Shown here piece after piece: positions 1-9,752 of a stretch of 64,000 nt of DNA; position 1 is the first letter of the stretch; each line of letters begins with the position of its first letter. Both the position numbers and the translations under genes were made by a program. The notes beneath the pieces are model-generated. The model saw only the letters and a list, made by a program, of their open reading frames with translations, ran no database searches and was not told the DNA's origin. This stretch comes from Nitrososphaerota archaeon (GTDB lineage Archaea > Thermoproteota > Nitrososphaeria > Nitrososphaerales > Nitrosopumilaceae): assembly GCA_021325615.1 (NCBI GenBank), contig JAJPGU010000012.1:62001-126000 (forward strand), given 5' to 3'.

Positions 1-1226
1 ATGAAAATGGACCTTATCGCAATCGCAAAATCGCAACACCCGTTTAACGAGAAATATCCCACGGCGCCCGCATATGGCCCCCGTGCGTCCGGCTCAAGTT
101 CGTCGATAATCTCCATCGCGCGAATCTTGGGCGCTCCCGAGACGGTACCTGCTGGAAACACGGCTCGCATGGCGTCATACATGTCGTATTTCTTGTCAAG
201 GGTGCCCACTACGTGTGTGACGATGTGCTGGACATGGCTGAACCTTTTTACCGCCATCAATTCCCGGACACGAACCGAACCGTATTTGCAAACTCGTCCT
301 ATGTCGTTGCGCCCTAGGTCTACAAGCATGGTATGCTCAGCTAGCTCCTTCTCGTCATGGAGCATCTCCTCCTTCATCTCCTGATTTTTTGTCTCATTGT
401 CGGTTATGGGCCTTGTCCCCGCGATGGGGAATGTCTCGACATTGCTTCCGGTAATGCGGAGCAGCATCTCGGGGCTTGAACCTATGATTGCCCTCTCGCC
501 TAGCCGCATGTGGTATAAGTAGGGCGACGGGTTGATCTGCCTCAGGTGCTTGTACACCCTAAGAAGCTCCCCGCTTGCCTCAAATCTGAACTTTCTTGAG
601 AGTACTACCTGGAAGATGTCTCCGTCATGGATGTATCGTTTGGCCTTTGTAACCATTTTTTCAAAGGAATCCCTGTCGATGTTCTCAGATATCTCTGATA
701 TGGTGAATGCTCCGAGAGGAGACTCGGTCTGGGATAAGGTCTGCAGCCTGTTGTTGTCATAATAGAAATAAAACGACTTTTTCTCTTTATTGTCGTAAAT
801 TATCCCGTCATCGTATACCCCAAACTCCATGAGCGGCACACCACTGTCCCCGTGCGAATCGGGAATCTTTTCCCAGAGCCTGATGGCATCATAGTTGATA
901 ACCCCGACTGCACCTCCTACATAACGGTACTTTTGATCTGGCACCTTGAGGATGAACTTTTTGATTTCTGAGAGCGGGTCCTCTGTTTTGATGGTGGTCG
1001 AAGTTCCGTTCTTGTAGTGGAGGGTCACCCTGTCCGCGTAGCCTCTGACCACGATGGGGGGGTCAAAACCCATTATCGAAGTTTCTGCAAGTTCCTCCGG
1101 TCCTGTGAGCGACTCGAAAAGGAACGAATACTCGTAATTCCTTGAAATCTTGGAATACAGGTCAAATTGGGAGCCAGAATAGTCTAGAGGTATTATCTTA
1201 AGGCTAGAATGCCCAAATGTGGCCAC
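1..1226 (-). CDS. trpE: Anthranilate synthase component I, 3' end off the left edge
   Basis: Makes anthranilate from chorismate and ammonia supplied by TrpG, the first committed step of tryptophan synthesis, in the cytoplasm. About 408 codons are visible; the reading frame is still open at base 1, so only the last few dozen residues should be missing. The N-terminal FESLTG (about residues 37-42) corresponds to the usual tryptophan-site LLES region, and the C-terminal chorismate-binding core shows FPAGTVSGAPK followed by AMEIIDELE and YAGAVGY. The start is the GTG at 1226: an in-frame TGA lies just upstream and AAGGAGGT sits at 1237-1244. A TATA-like element near 1252-1260 would instead give a nearly leaderless mRNA, so RBS and promoter disagree slightly. 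Family assignment is firm. Confidence 0.93.
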   Translation of the reverse strand, partial: MATFGHSSLKIIPLDYSGSQFDLYSKISRNYEYSFLFESLTGPEELAETSIMGFDPPIVVRGYADRVTLHYKNGTSTTIKTEDPLSEIKKFILKVPDQKYRYVGGAVGVINYDAIRLWEKIPDSHGDSGVPLMEFGVYDDGIIYDNKEKKSFYFYYDNNRLQTLSQTESPLGAFTISEISENIDRDSFEKMVTKAKRYIHDGDIFQVVLSRKFRFEASGELLRVYKHLRQINPSPYLYHMRLGERAIIGSSPEMLLRITGSNVETFPIAGTRPITDNETKNQEMKEEMLHDEKELAEHTMLVDLGRNDIGRVCKYGSVRVRELMAVKRFSHVQHIVTHVVGTLDKKYDMYDAMRAVFPAGTVSGAPKIRAMEIIDELEPDARGPYAGAVGYFSLNGCCDFAIAIRSIF

Positions 1227-1283
1227 CCATGCATGAACCTCCTTTCAGACCATATTTAAAACCATCACTGGGGAAGGGTATAA

Positions 1284-1300
1284 TACCGTATCGTACGGTA
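1284..1300. promoter_or_regulatory. 17-bp inverted repeat (7-bp arms) between trpE and the small zinc protein
   Basis: TACCGTA-TCG-TACGGTA is a perfect inverted repeat with a 3-bp spacer. It ends two bases before the TATA-like TTTATATG at 1303-1310 that serves the rightward gene at 1333, so it covers the BRE position, and it lies about 25-45 bp upstream of the leftward trpE TATA element. This is a good place for an operator of either gene. No regulator can be named. Confidence 0.45.
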
Positions 1301-1332
1301 CCTTTATATGCGATCTGTCCGATCCATATGTC

Positions 1333-1548
1333 ATGTCACAGGTACTAGTAAGGAGAAAGGACCTGACAAACAAGGTCTTGCTTCAGGATCTCTATTTCCC
1401 AAGGAAAAAGACAGAGGTTGCATCCACAGTTAGGGAGGCATCGTGCGTTATATGCAGCAAAAGCCTTGGCGACGGGGTTTCTGTCACGGCAAAGAAAATT
1501 GGCCAGAGGATGAGGCTTTTCTGCCAGTATCATTTACCTGGCGAATAA
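1333..1548 (+). CDS. Small CxxC...CxxH zinc-binding protein, function unknown
   Basis: A 71-residue basic protein with C38-x2-C41 and C64-x2-H67, a plausible single zinc site; the N-terminal 30 residues are rich in Lys/Arg and may contact nucleic acid. The ATG at 1333 lies 27 bp after the centre of TTTATATG (1303-1310), the spacing expected for a leaderless archaeal mRNA, which favours this strand over an overlapping antisense frame. It stands alone between divergent trpE and convergent ilvD (stops 4 bp apart). I do not recognise the family; a role as a small transcription or RNA-binding factor is only a guess. Confidence 0.6.
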   Translation: MSQVLVRRKDLTNKVLLQDLYFPRKKTEVASTVREASCVICSKSLGDGVSVTAKKIGQRMRLFCQYHLPGE

Positions 1549-1552
1549 GGTT

Positions 1553-3229
1553 TTACCACTTGGGTTTAGTTATTGCCCCTTCTGCCGCAGAGGTTACTAG
1601 GGAGGCAAACTTTGCCAGTGCGCCCCTCTCATAATTTGGCTTCCTTGGATGCCACTGCTTCCTACGTTCCGCAAGCTCGTTCTCTGAAACCATCACGTCT
1701 ATGCTGTTCCTTGCAATGTTTATCCTAATCTCATCCCCGTCCTTTACCAATGCGATGTTTCCACCTATGGCCGCCTCTGGTGCGACATGGCCTATCATGA
1801 GGCCTCGGGTAGCGCCGGAAAACCTCCCGTCTGTGATGAGGGCGACCTTCTCCCCCAGTTTCTGTCCAACGAGCGCTGCGGTGACGCCGAGCATCTCCCG
1901 CATTCCAGGTCCGCCCTTGGGTCCCTCGTACCTGATAATGACGACGTCGTGCTCCTTTATCTCGCGCCTTGATATTGCACCAAAGGCGTCCTCCTCCCTG
2001 TCAAAAACTCTTGCCTTGCCGACGAATTCAGTAGTATGCATTCCGGCAACCTTGACAACTGCCCCCTCTGGCGCGAGGGATCCCCTGAGGATGGTGAGCG
2101 TGCCAACATCATGAATGGGACTTTCGATGGGTTTTAGGACCTTTTGGTTCTCGACATGCGAGAGCTGGATGGCGTCTAGGTTCTGTCCTATTGTCTTGCC
2201 TGTAACCGTAAGTGCCTTTTCATTTAGCAGGTTCTTTTTCTGGAGGCTTTTCATTACGAGCGGGATTCCGCCTATCTTGTCAAGATCCAGCATTACGTAA
2301 AATCCTCCGGGCCTCATGTCTGCAATGTGGGGGGTGCGCCTTCGAATTTTTTCGAAATCATCGAGGTCAAGCTTCACCCCTATCTCCCTTGAAAGTGCAA
2401 GGAGGTGGAGGACGGCGTTGGTCGAGCCTCCTATGGCATTTGCTATTGTAATTGCATTTTCAAAGGCCTCGTAGGTTAGTATGTCCCTTGGGCGGATGCC
2501 GGTCTCAAGCAAGTTCATCACGGCCTTTCCACTGTCGTGCACAAACTTCTCCCTCCTTGGATCCTCGGCAGGGGGAGACGCGCTACCCGGCAGAGCAAGC
2601 CCTATTGCCTCGCTGATTGAGGCCATGGTGTTTGCAGTGTACATTCCACCACAAGATCCTGCGTTGGGACACGCCACATTTTCGAGGTTCTTGAGGGCCT
2701 CCAGCGTAAGTTGTCCGGCCTCGTAGGCCCCAACTGCCTCGTAAACATCCTGTACCGTGACCTGCTTGCCCTCATAAATTCCAGGCATGATTGTACCGCC
2801 GTAGACAAAAACGGAGGGAATGTTGAGCCTTGCCATCGCCATCATTGACCCTGGGAGGCTCTTGTCACAACCTGCAATGCCCACAAGGCCGTCGTACTGG
2901 TGTGCCCTCACCATGAGCTCTATGGAATCTGCGATTATCTCCCTGCTCACAAGGGAAGACTTCATTCCCTCATGTCCCATTGCAATCCCGTCGCTAACGG
3001 CGATGGTCGAAAACTCCCTTGGGGTCCCTCCTGCCTCGGTCACGCCTGCCTTGGCATGTAGTGACAGCCTTCCTAGGTGGATGTTGCAAGGTGTTGCCTC
3101 GTTGCCGGTGTGAGAAACTCCGATAAACGGCCTGCCAAGGTCATTGTCTGTCAAACCCATGGCCTTGTACATCGCCCTGTGGGGAGCCCTTGACGGGCCT
3201 TCAACTACGTTTCTGCTTGATATCTCCAT
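1553..3229 (-). CDS. ilvD: Dihydroxy-acid dehydratase
   Basis: Dehydrates 2,3-dihydroxy-isovalerate and -methylvalerate to the 2-keto acids in valine/isoleucine (and, via ketoisovalerate, pantothenate and leucine) synthesis. The 558-residue length matches the IlvD/Edd family. Cys48 (in TPCNIH), Cys121 (in AGCDKSLPG) and Cys193 (in [12 protein letters not shown]) are the three conserved iron-sulfur ligands, and the C-terminal half has [14 protein letters not shown]. The start ATG is followed by a conventional N-terminus, and a TATA-like AAAATTATACC lies upstream on this strand near 3255-3265. It is not in an operon with the next leftward gene, which is convergent. Confidence 0.97.
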   Translation of the reverse strand: MEISSRNVVEGPSRAPHRAMYKAMGLTDNDLGRPFIGVSHTGNEATPCNIHLGRLSLHAKAGVTEAGGTPREFSTIAVSDGIAMGHEGMKSSLVSREIIADSIELMVRAHQYDGLVGIAGCDKSLPGSMMAMARLNIPSVFVYGGTIMPGIYEGKQVTVQDVYEAVGAYEAGQLTLEALKNLENVACPNAGSCGGMYTANTMASISEAIGLALPGSASPPAEDPRREKFVHDSGKAVMNLLETGIRPRDILTYEAFENAITIANAIGGSTNAVLHLLALSREIGVKLDLDDFEKIRRRTPHIADMRPGGFYVMLDLDKIGGIPLVMKSLQKKNLLNEKALTVTGKTIGQNLDAIQLSHVENQKVLKPIESPIHDVGTLTILRGSLAPEGAVVKVAGMHTTEFVGKARVFDREEDAFGAISRREIKEHDVVIIRYEGPKGGPGMREMLGVTAALVGQKLGEKVALITDGRFSGATRGLMIGHVAPEAAIGGNIALVKDGDEIRINIARNSIDVMVSENELAERRKQWHPRKPNYERGALAKFASLVTSAAEGAITKPKW

Positions 3230-3308
3230 AACGTGATAACGGAGCTACATTCTGGTATAATTTTAGCCTTCTTCAGACTCGCAGTGTTGGTTTTACGGTC
3301 TCTCATCA

Positions 3309-4475
3309 TTATGCCTTGGATCCGTTGGCTTGGGATTTTGGAAGCACCAAGGTGAATGTAGTGCCCTTGTCGATTTCCGAACTAACGCATATGCTCCCTC
3401 CGTGCCTCTCCACTATGCTTTTGCAGCTTACAAGTCCAAGGCCTGTCCCAACCTGCCTTGTCGTAAAGAGTGGCTCGAATACCTTGGGGATGAGATCCTG
3501 GGAAATGCCATGGCCCGTATCCTCGACCGTCATCCTGACGGACTTGTCGTCGTCCCATGTTCTGATGTATATGTTTCCCACCCCTTCCATGGCTTGTACT
3601 GCATTTAGGAGGAGGTTTGAAAAAACTATCTCGAGTTTTGCGCCATCGCAGGAAAGAGTTGTATCGGAATCGGGAAGTTCTACCTTGACCTGCTGAAGGT
3701 TAATCTTTGAAATAACGGACTTGAGGATCCTGAGCAGCGAATCCTCTGAAATAGCGAGGGGCTTTGGCCAGACATATTCCAATACTTCGTCGATTTGGTG
3801 CGCAATCCGTACTGTGGCCCTGTCTATTCTCTCATAATGCTTCTTTGAGGCCTCATCGTCGGGAGATAGGCGCATCTTCAATAGTTCGACGCTGTTCTTT
3901 ACCACGGAAAGCGGGTTCTTGAGGTCATGGGCAATCCTAGACGAGAGTGCTCCCATGTCCTTTATCCTCTTGGCTTTCTGCTCTTCAACCTCCTGCCTTG
4001 CAGTGTGGATGTCTGTTATGTCTCGAATGGTGGTGTTGCTGCCCACCAGGTTGCCGTCCGAGTCGTAAAGGCTTGTGGCGCTAAGCAGGGTCGGGAATGC
4101 GGTGCCGTCCTTCCTTCTTAGCCATATTTCGCGATCGTGTACGTTGCCGGTATCCCTCCACACCTGGTATGATTCCTTCTGCTGCTCCATGCTCCGTTCG
4201 TCTACATGCTCGAAGATTGAGGCCCCGATAATCTCGTCGCGCGAATATCCCAAAGAATCAGAATAGGTCTTGTTGCAATCGATGATTATCCCTTCACGGT
4301 TTATGGTCCTTAGTAGGTCGGGAGAGTTGTCATACAGGCTCCTGTATTTTTGCTCAGCTTTGTGGTACCGTTCTATTATCGCGTCTAGGTTCTTTTCAAT
4401 AAAATCCTCGTAATTTCTTGCCCCATTTTCAGTCCTGTACCTAGTAAACGGTTCCGTATCAAGCCCGCCTGGCAT
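3309..4475 (-). CDS. PAS-domain sensor histidine kinase
   Basis: A soluble two-component kinase of 388 residues. A PAS/PAC module occupies about residues 45-160, followed by a HisKA helix with the phospho-acceptor His183 in IAHDLKNPL, and a HATPase domain with N291 (N box), DTGHGI (319-324) and GTGLGL (343-348). There is no membrane segment, so it senses a cytoplasmic signal or redox state through PAS; a short coiled coil (about 25-45) precedes PAS. No response regulator is adjacent. It lies downstream of a secreted protein and NDH-2 on the same strand, suggesting a possible link to respiratory or envelope status, which is inference. Confidence 0.9.
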   Translation of the reverse strand: MPGGLDTEPFTRYRTENGARNYEDFIEKNLDAIIERYHKAEQKYRSLYDNSPDLLRTINREGIIIDCNKTYSDSLGYSRDEIIGASIFEHVDERSMEQQKESYQVWRDTGNVHDREIWLRRKDGTAFPTLLSATSLYDSDGNLVGSNTTIRDITDIHTARQEVEEQKAKRIKDMGALSSRIAHDLKNPLSVVKNSVELLKMRLSPDDEASKKHYERIDRATVRIAHQIDEVLEYVWPKPLAISEDSLLRILKSVISKINLQQVKVELPDSDTTLSCDGAKLEIVFSNLLLNAVQAMEGVGNIYIRTWDDDKSVRMTVEDTGHGISQDLIPKVFEPLFTTRQVGTGLGLVSCKSIVERHGGSICVSSEIDKGTTFTLVLPKSQANGSKA

Positions 4476-4623
4476 ATGTGCACCCCTCTGAACCGATAGG
4501 AGAAAGTATCATTCGTTTTTTCACAGCTTTTCCTACCCGTCTTCTATAATCAACAACAGGGTTTCCATTCTGAACAAGCTTGGTACGGGTATCAGTACCA
4601 CGGCAAAACTTGCGTGGCCAGCG

Positions 4624-5919
4624 CTAGGATACGGGGATCTGGATGGTCACAGGGGGCGATAACGCGTTGGGGTTCGTGACACCCTCCCATACGAAAATCT
4701 GTGCGGTATACTGCCCTGGTGACTTGGGAGCCCATGACTGGCTAAGGCTCATGCTCTGGTTGGGGGCAAGCGACCCGGTAATCCATGAAAGGGAAACAGC
4801 TATGCCGTTAGAGTCCTGTACCTGCACAAGATATGCAAATGCTTGGTTCCTTGCCATGTTGTTTGTAATGTCGGATACAATCCCGACCTGTTGTCCTGTG
4901 CTGATGTTTTCAAGCACCTTGCCGGTAGAATCGACCAGTTTTGGACTGCCGACCGTGACTCTGTCAAGGGGAGGCAACGTCTGCCCCACGGTGGTCGTGG
5001 CATCGATTTTTTCCTGGTCGGAAGGAGAGGCTGGAAGCGGCAGTGTCCTGTCCGTATACTCGCCGGTTATGGTGTCCCCATCTGAAACGTGTAGCCTGTT
5101 TCCGGAGGACGGGTACTGGGTAGCGAAATCGGCGGTTCCCTGGAAGATGCCGGACCCGGGAGCTGTCTCGGTCATGGTGAGCTTAATTCCACCCGAGTCC
5201 GAGGTCGACCATACGTTGGCATCAAACTTGTTGATTGCATCTGGGTTGATGCTCATGTCTGGGTCGGTAATCTGGAGGATCCCCTGCCCGTCGGCTGGAT
5301 AGTTAGGTTGTAGCCATTGTACTTGGCCCAGGTGCCAGCGGATCAGGGCAGAGCCTGTGACTGTCTGGTCCCGCGAATATTCGAATGAGACTGAGATGCC
5401 GTCGTTTCCAGTCGAGGGAAGCATTCCACCAGTAGGCCCGCAGGTGGGGCTGCAAGAAGACATGTATCCAGTGGGGTTGAGGCCGCTGCCGTCAATTCCT
5501 GAATCCCCCTTCTGGGTGGGGTCGCCTGTGAGGTCGACATATCCTGTGAAAATACCCGTGTCCGTCCCTGTCTCGGTCAGCCTGTATGGTATGCAGTGGC
5601 CCGTTGTGCAGACTGTTACCTTGTCGTCTGCCGTGTCCCCAATCGTGTCTACCAGGTTGGGATCGGAGTTAAAGTCGGGCGCATATATCGTAATGTAAAC
5701 CCTGTCGGTCCACGAGAATACCTTCTTGTTGAACTGGATGGGGCCTCCGCCTGAGGATGTTGACACCTGGCCATGGGCGGCATGGAAATCAAGCGTAACA
5801 AACGACGGAAAGAGGCAGAGTATGAGGGTGAAAACTGCCACCTGTAATAAGACGCGATGCGCTGGTTTTTTCCACAATTCTGTTTTTTCAAGAAGGAGGG
5901 TCATTTTGTACTTTATCAT
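4624..5919 (-). CDS. Secreted or membrane-anchored beta-rich envelope protein
   Basis: 431 residues with an N-terminal hydrophobic segment (about 22-45, VFTLILCLFPSFVTL) preceded by positive charge, consistent with a signal peptide or anchor. The exported part contains two related modules, each with a TET..DTGIF.G type motif (about residues 115-130 and 253-265), a beta-sandwich repeat seen in large thaumarchaeal surface proteins, and a C-terminal CARDB-like domain (about 330-430: S-x-W-x-P..PGQYTAQIFVW). An alternative ATG at 5904 would shorten the N-terminus by five residues. It begins 21 bp after the NDH-2 stop, probably one transcript. Exact role unknown; a surface adhesin or S-layer-associated protein is most likely. 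Confidence 0.72.
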   Translation of the reverse strand: MIKYKMTLLLEKTELWKKPAHRVLLQVAVFTLILCLFPSFVTLDFHAAHGQVSTSSGGGPIQFNKKVFSWTDRVYITIYAPDFNSDPNLVDTIGDTADDKVTVCTTGHCIPYRLTETGTDTGIFTGYVDLTGDPTQKGDSGIDGSGLNPTGYMSSCSPTCGPTGGMLPSTGNDGISVSFEYSRDQTVTGSALIRWHLGQVQWLQPNYPADGQGILQITDPDMSINPDAINKFDANVWSTSDSGGIKLTMTETAPGSGIFQGTADFATQYPSSGNRLHVSDGDTITGEYTDRTLPLPASPSDQEKIDATTTVGQTLPPLDRVTVGSPKLVDSTGKVLENISTGQQVGIVSDITNNMARNQAFAYLVQVQDSNGIAVSLSWITGSLAPNQSMSLSQSWAPKSPGQYTAQIFVWEGVTNPNALSPPVTIQIPVS

Positions 5920-5940
5920 TTGGGCCCTAAAGGTGTGCGC

Positions 5941-7320
5941 CTATAGGTAGGTGAGGTTTTCGGATTCGTCCTTGCTTCTTTCAAGGATGGAATAGATGGG
6001 CGTTTCAAGCCTCGTGAGGGTTTTCTTCTTGATGAACCCTACCGTCATGATGTCGGCCCTGAATACGAGGTGGAGCATCCAGTCGAACGCTACCTTGACC
6101 TTCTTCTCGTTTGTGGGCAGGTTCATCCAGTAAAAGGTCCTCCATAGAAGCCATGCCGCGAACCCGTGGATCTTTCTGCCGTTGATAAGGGCAACGCCAA
6201 CGCGCTTTCCAATTGTTGCCATGACTCCCTTGTTCTTATAGTCAAAGGAGACCATAGCGGACTCATTGCCGCCGATGGATGCAGCCAAGTTTCCTGCGAC
6301 TGCCTTTGCCTGCCTTATCGCAATCTGGGCGGTGGTGGGGTATACCGTATTGCTGTTGCGCTCAACAAGGTGGGCGCAGTCCCCAAGAGCAAAAATTTCA
6401 TGCCTGTCCTGAACTCTGAGGTATTGGTCCACTACAACCCTGCCGGAGGGCCCGTGCTGGCATTTGAGGTCGGCAATCAGAGGCTCGACAACCACCCCGC
6501 CTGCCCAGATGAGCGTGGCGCAGGGGATTATCGTATTGTCACTTAGGAGTACGTGGTCCTCGCCTGCGTCTACCGCCTTTGTGTTTGTAATGACTTCGAT
6601 TCCGGACTTGCGGACATAGTCCAGCGCAAAGTTGCCGAGTTCTTCTCCCACCTCGGGCAATATCCCGTTCCTTGCCGAGACGACTATTACCTTTATCCTT
6701 TCGTGGTCTATGTTCTTGTAAAATTCCCGCGCGGCGTCATGCATAAAGTGGTTGATTTCCGTTGCAATTTCTATACCTGCAAAGCCTCCGCCAACAACTA
6801 CAAACCGGAGAAGCTGCTCCTGAAGGACCTTGTCATGCTCTTGGTCTGCACACTCGAGGACGCTTACTACGTGGTTTCTGATGGCAATCGCATCCTCCAG
6901 GGTTTTTACAGTGAATGCAAACTCCTCGATGTTGACATTCCCAAAAAAGTTGTCCTTGCTCCCCATGGCAAGGACGAGGTAGTCGTACTCGATTACCATC
7001 TCTTTTTGATCAAATATCCTCACAACCTTCACCTCCTTGGAATCCAAGTCTATGGAAAGGACCCTGGCATGGCAGAAGTTGGCCGTCTTGCAAAAAGTCC
7101 TGATGGGGGTGGATATGTCGCTTGGATGCAACATCCCGGAGGAAATTTCAGGGAGCATCGGGGTAAACAGGAAAAAGTTGTCTTGGCTCACAAGGGTTAT
7201 CTCGGCACGGGTTCCGAGGGTCTTTTGGGCCTCGCGCAGCACGTTGCTTCCGGCAAATCCCCCGCCCAATATGAGCACCTTTGGAAGGCGCGTTTCTGAG
7301 GTTCCTGCCTTGCGTATCAT
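5941..7320 (-). CDS. Type II NADH:quinone oxidoreductase (NDH-2)-like flavoprotein, core copy
   Basis: A 459-residue two-dinucleotide-binding-domain flavoprotein that would pass electrons from NADH to quinone on the inner face of the membrane without pumping. GGGFAG (19-24) binds FAD; VVVGGGFAGIE (about 175-185) binds NAD(P)H; IFALGDCAHL near residue 310 is the conserved second FAD site. The C-terminal 80 residues (WRTFYWMNLPTNEKK, then an amphipathic tail) fit a membrane-association region. A close paralog lies in the island at 52902-54302, with shared stretches such as DNFFLFTPMLPE. Substrate could also be sulfide (SQR relatives), but the architecture and C-terminus favour NDH-2. Confidence 0.88.
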   Translation of the reverse strand: MIRKAGTSETRLPKVLILGGGFAGSNVLREAQKTLGTRAEITLVSQDNFFLFTPMLPEISSGMLHPSDISTPIRTFCKTANFCHARVLSIDLDSKEVKVVRIFDQKEMVIEYDYLVLAMGSKDNFFGNVNIEEFAFTVKTLEDAIAIRNHVVSVLECADQEHDKVLQEQLLRFVVVGGGFAGIEIATEINHFMHDAAREFYKNIDHERIKVIVVSARNGILPEVGEELGNFALDYVRKSGIEVITNTKAVDAGEDHVLLSDNTIIPCATLIWAGGVVVEPLIADLKCQHGPSGRVVVDQYLRVQDRHEIFALGDCAHLVERNSNTVYPTTAQIAIRQAKAVAGNLAASIGGNESAMVSFDYKNKGVMATIGKRVGVALINGRKIHGFAAWLLWRTFYWMNLPTNEKKVKVAFDWMLHLVFRADIMTVGFIKKKTLTRLETPIYSILERSKDESENLTYL

Positions 7321-7540
7321 CCTGGCTATCTCCCGGCCTGTCCCAAGGTAATTGCTGGAGCGGTATTCATGGTTATAGCTAAATGTGTCTCCAAAGCCAA
7401 TAAATCTGTAGCTTCAGTACCATGAACAAACTACGCAGAATCTCTCCACAAGGTCACCATGGTCAAATATTTCTAATCCATTTAACATCTCTTCACAATT
7501 CTACGTGTTTTTAATAATTTTCGAACAATAAGACATCTGT

Positions 7541-8329
7541 ATGGCAAGGCCACTGATGTTGATACCGGCGGTATTCTCCCTTGTGTTCACGCTAATTCCT
7601 GCGTTTGCAGAGGTGGAGACGCTGCAGACGGACAGGCAACTTTATTCAGTTGACATGTATATCAAATTCTCCGGGACCGTAGACAGTACAGATGCAGGGA
7701 AACTCGTCAACCTTATGGTCTTCAACCCTGATGGCAAGCTGGTACTTGTGACGGGAGACCTCTCGGCTGCTAACGGAACATTCCAGATTGTGGCAAACAC
7801 CAACGACCCAACCCAGTTCGGGAACAAGGGTGCCTACGGTGCAACTGCGTTTGTCAACACACAGGCAACTGGCAAGACCATTTACTTTGACTTTTCTCCG
7901 GACGGCTCACCTGTGACACATGTAACGCAGTCAAACCAGACCGCACAGGAGGGAAGTGCCCCCATTGCATCGCAATCGCCAGGAGCAAGACATTTCGAGT
8001 CAGTAATCGGAGAAAACCTGTCTGCACAAGACCTTACTAACATGTCGATGGGTCAGGGCTCGCCAACTGCTGCAGAAACCCCGCACGGTGTAGGAATATC
8101 TGACGTAATCTATCCAGCCATGGCAGCATGCGGCGCAGCAATTGTAGGTGTTATAACATACCGGAAGGTGAGGTCTAGGAAGGTAGCACCGACACAACCC
8201 CCGGCCAAGCAGGAAGAAGGCGAGGGAATGCATGACCCTGCAATGGTGATACTGAAAAACAGGCTGGCAAAGGGCGAGATTACTCTTGATGAATTCAAGG
8301 CGACGCGGGACGCGCTGGCTGAGCCCTAG
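7541..8329 (+). CDS. Secreted membrane-anchored protein with C-terminal SHOCT domain
   Basis: 262 residues: signal peptide (1-23, cleavage after AFA), an extracellular beta-sandwich domain (about 25-130, VDMYIKFSGTVDS and LVLVTGDLS), a low-complexity linker, one transmembrane helix (about 188-207), a basic stop-transfer patch, and a cytoplasmic SHOCT module (about 230-260, MVILKNRLAKGEIT and FKATRDAL). The TATA-like TTTTTAATAA near 7507-7516 supports this start. Function is unknown; SHOCT modules are usually short interaction or oligomerisation elements. Its TAG stop shares the CTAG at 8326-8329 with the stop of the convergent neighbour. Confidence 0.75.
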   Translation: MARPLMLIPAVFSLVFTLIPAFAEVETLQTDRQLYSVDMYIKFSGTVDSTDAGKLVNLMVFNPDGKLVLVTGDLSAANGTFQIVANTNDPTQFGNKGAYGATAFVNTQATGKTIYFDFSPDGSPVTHVTQSNQTAQEGSAPIASQSPGARHFESVIGENLSAQDLTNMSMGQGSPTAAETPHGVGISDVIYPAMAACGAAIVGVITYRKVRSRKVAPTQPPAKQEEGEGMHDPAMVILKNRLAKGEITLDEFKATRDALAEP

Positions 8330-8925
8330 GAAAGCGTGAAGGAATCTAACTTGGCAAGCTGGGACGTAATCTGTGTGGCGTTCTCGTTCCCGTATGAGAT
8401 GAGGATCCTGTCGTTGTCCTTTGCAACATAATTCCTCAGGTCCTGGACTTGGTGGTGGTTGATGAAGAACTTTAGGCTGTATTTGTCATCGGTACAGAAA
8501 CTTCGTTTGTCTGGGAACGTAAAGCACTTGTCCGTCAGGCCTATGTTCAGCGAGTCAAAGAGAAAGCCCATGGTGACGTTTGAAGCGTGGATGTGCACTG
8601 TCTGCCCATCGCCCTTCTCAAAGTCGATATATCTGCTCTTTACTTGGTATGCGGGCGAAGAATAGTCGAATTGCTGTCCGTAAATCATGGTAAGCAGGCC
8701 TGCATGTGTGTTTATTCCACCAAGGGCACCTGCGCCAGGAGGCATTCCTTGGGGTACAACATGAGATGACAACTCGTAGAAATTATAGCTTGAAACGACA
8801 AGCACGGCCACGATCCCGGCAAGCACGCCGATTCCTATCGCTTTGTACTTGAACTGCTGTTTCTGGTGCTTTTCATAAAAGGTCTCACGCTCTTGCTCGC
8901 GCTCCTCTCTCTCTTTTTTGCCCAT
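8326..8925 (-). CDS. Single-pass membrane protein with extracytoplasmic domain, unknown function
   Basis: 199 residues. A very charged cytoplasmic N-terminus (about 1-30, runs of E, R and K) leads into one transmembrane helix (about 31-50, AIGIGVLAGIVAVLVVSSY). The remainder, outside the cell, has HIHASNVTMGF and a possible disulfide pair (CFTF...SFCTDD). The pattern of a small domain with a His pair and two cysteines recalls cupredoxin-like or COX2-like folds but no full copper site can be assembled, so this is only a resemblance. It overlaps the convergent gene by its stop codon. Confidence 0.62.
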   Translation of the reverse strand: MGKKEREEREQERETFYEKHQKQQFKYKAIGIGVLAGIVAVLVVSSYNFYELSSHVVPQGMPPGAGALGGINTHAGLLTMIYGQQFDYSSPAYQVKSRYIDFEKGDGQTVHIHASNVTMGFLFDSLNIGLTDKCFTFPDKRSFCTDDKYSLKFFINHHQVQDLRNYVAKDNDRILISYGNENATQITSQLAKLDSFTLS

Positions 8926-9036
8926 TTGACGATAAAAGTCAAAATTTCACCCTAATTAACGGTTCTGATAAATCTTAACATCCCATGATGGTATCTTTGA
9001 GGGTCGTAAAAAAAGTTGTAAGACTTGGGGAGTTTT

Positions 9037-9645
9037 CTAATGGTATGCAAACGGAACATACGATATGTTCAGTGCATTTGCTACCTTTGCAGTTGTCACG
9101 GATAGCTGGTTGTCCCATGCTGTCAGTATTATCCAAGATGTGCTCATAGGCTTGTTCGGGGTGAGGTGGAATGTTACGTACATGAACTTTTGGTCATACT
9201 TGACATCTACCTTCACAGTCCCTAGTATGTTGTGAGGATCGTGCACTGTAGTCCCGGTTATCTTTGAGTACTGGATCCATGTGTCGCTGCTGGATGGATT
9301 TGGGTCATATCCTCTAACGTTGAGGAACATCGTCAAGCCTTGGATCTTGTACGTGCCTCCATACTCCCAAAGTTTGGCAGTGATGGTAGAGGCGGCTCCA
9401 ACATAGATCGTTTCAGTCGGGATGTGTTGCACGTTCTTTGATATGTCAAAGGTGTCACCATTGATGGTGAGTCCATCGTGGTAGTACAGCGTAGTGCTAC
9501 CAAGTGCAGAGCCTGCACCCATTGAGCCAAATGACGGTCCATAGGATGCACCGTGTCCTGCTAGAGCGTAAACAGCTGAGTTTGCTCCCACAAGCGTAAG
9601 GGCTAGCGTAGCTACAATAGCGCTTGTAATTACTCGCTTGTGCAT
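9037..9645 (-). CDS. Small secreted protein, unknown function
   Basis: 202 residues with a clear signal peptide (1-28, TSAIVATLALTLVGANSAVYALA). The mature part begins with a Gly/Ser-rich stretch (GPSFGSMGAGSALGS) and then a beta-rich domain with several Trp and Tyr residues (IQYSKITG, STSWIILTAWDNQ). No cysteine and no anchor, so it is probably released or held by the S-layer. A TATA-like A/T run at about 9672-9682 lies about 25-35 bp upstream of the ATG. The family is not recognised. Confidence 0.62.
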   Translation of the reverse strand: MHKRVITSAIVATLALTLVGANSAVYALAGHGASYGPSFGSMGAGSALGSTTLYYHDGLTINGDTFDISKNVQHIPTETIYVGAASTITAKLWEYGGTYKIQGLTMFLNVRGYDPNPSSSDTWIQYSKITGTTVHDPHNILGTVKVDVKYDQKFMYVTFHLTPNKPMSTSWIILTAWDNQLSVTTAKVANALNISYVPFAYH

Positions 9646-9752
9646 TAACGAGGGTTGGATTTGTCGTATACATAAGCCTTTTTAAAAAAGGCCGCATGGT
9701 TTCAAAACTTGGGAATGACTATCTGGTCTTGCCGTGAAGGTAATGATCATGT

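Noticed and set aside
1345-1533. Leftward 62-codon frame opposite the small zinc protein
   Set aside because: Its cysteines follow no motif, and the rightward frame has a well-placed TATA box.
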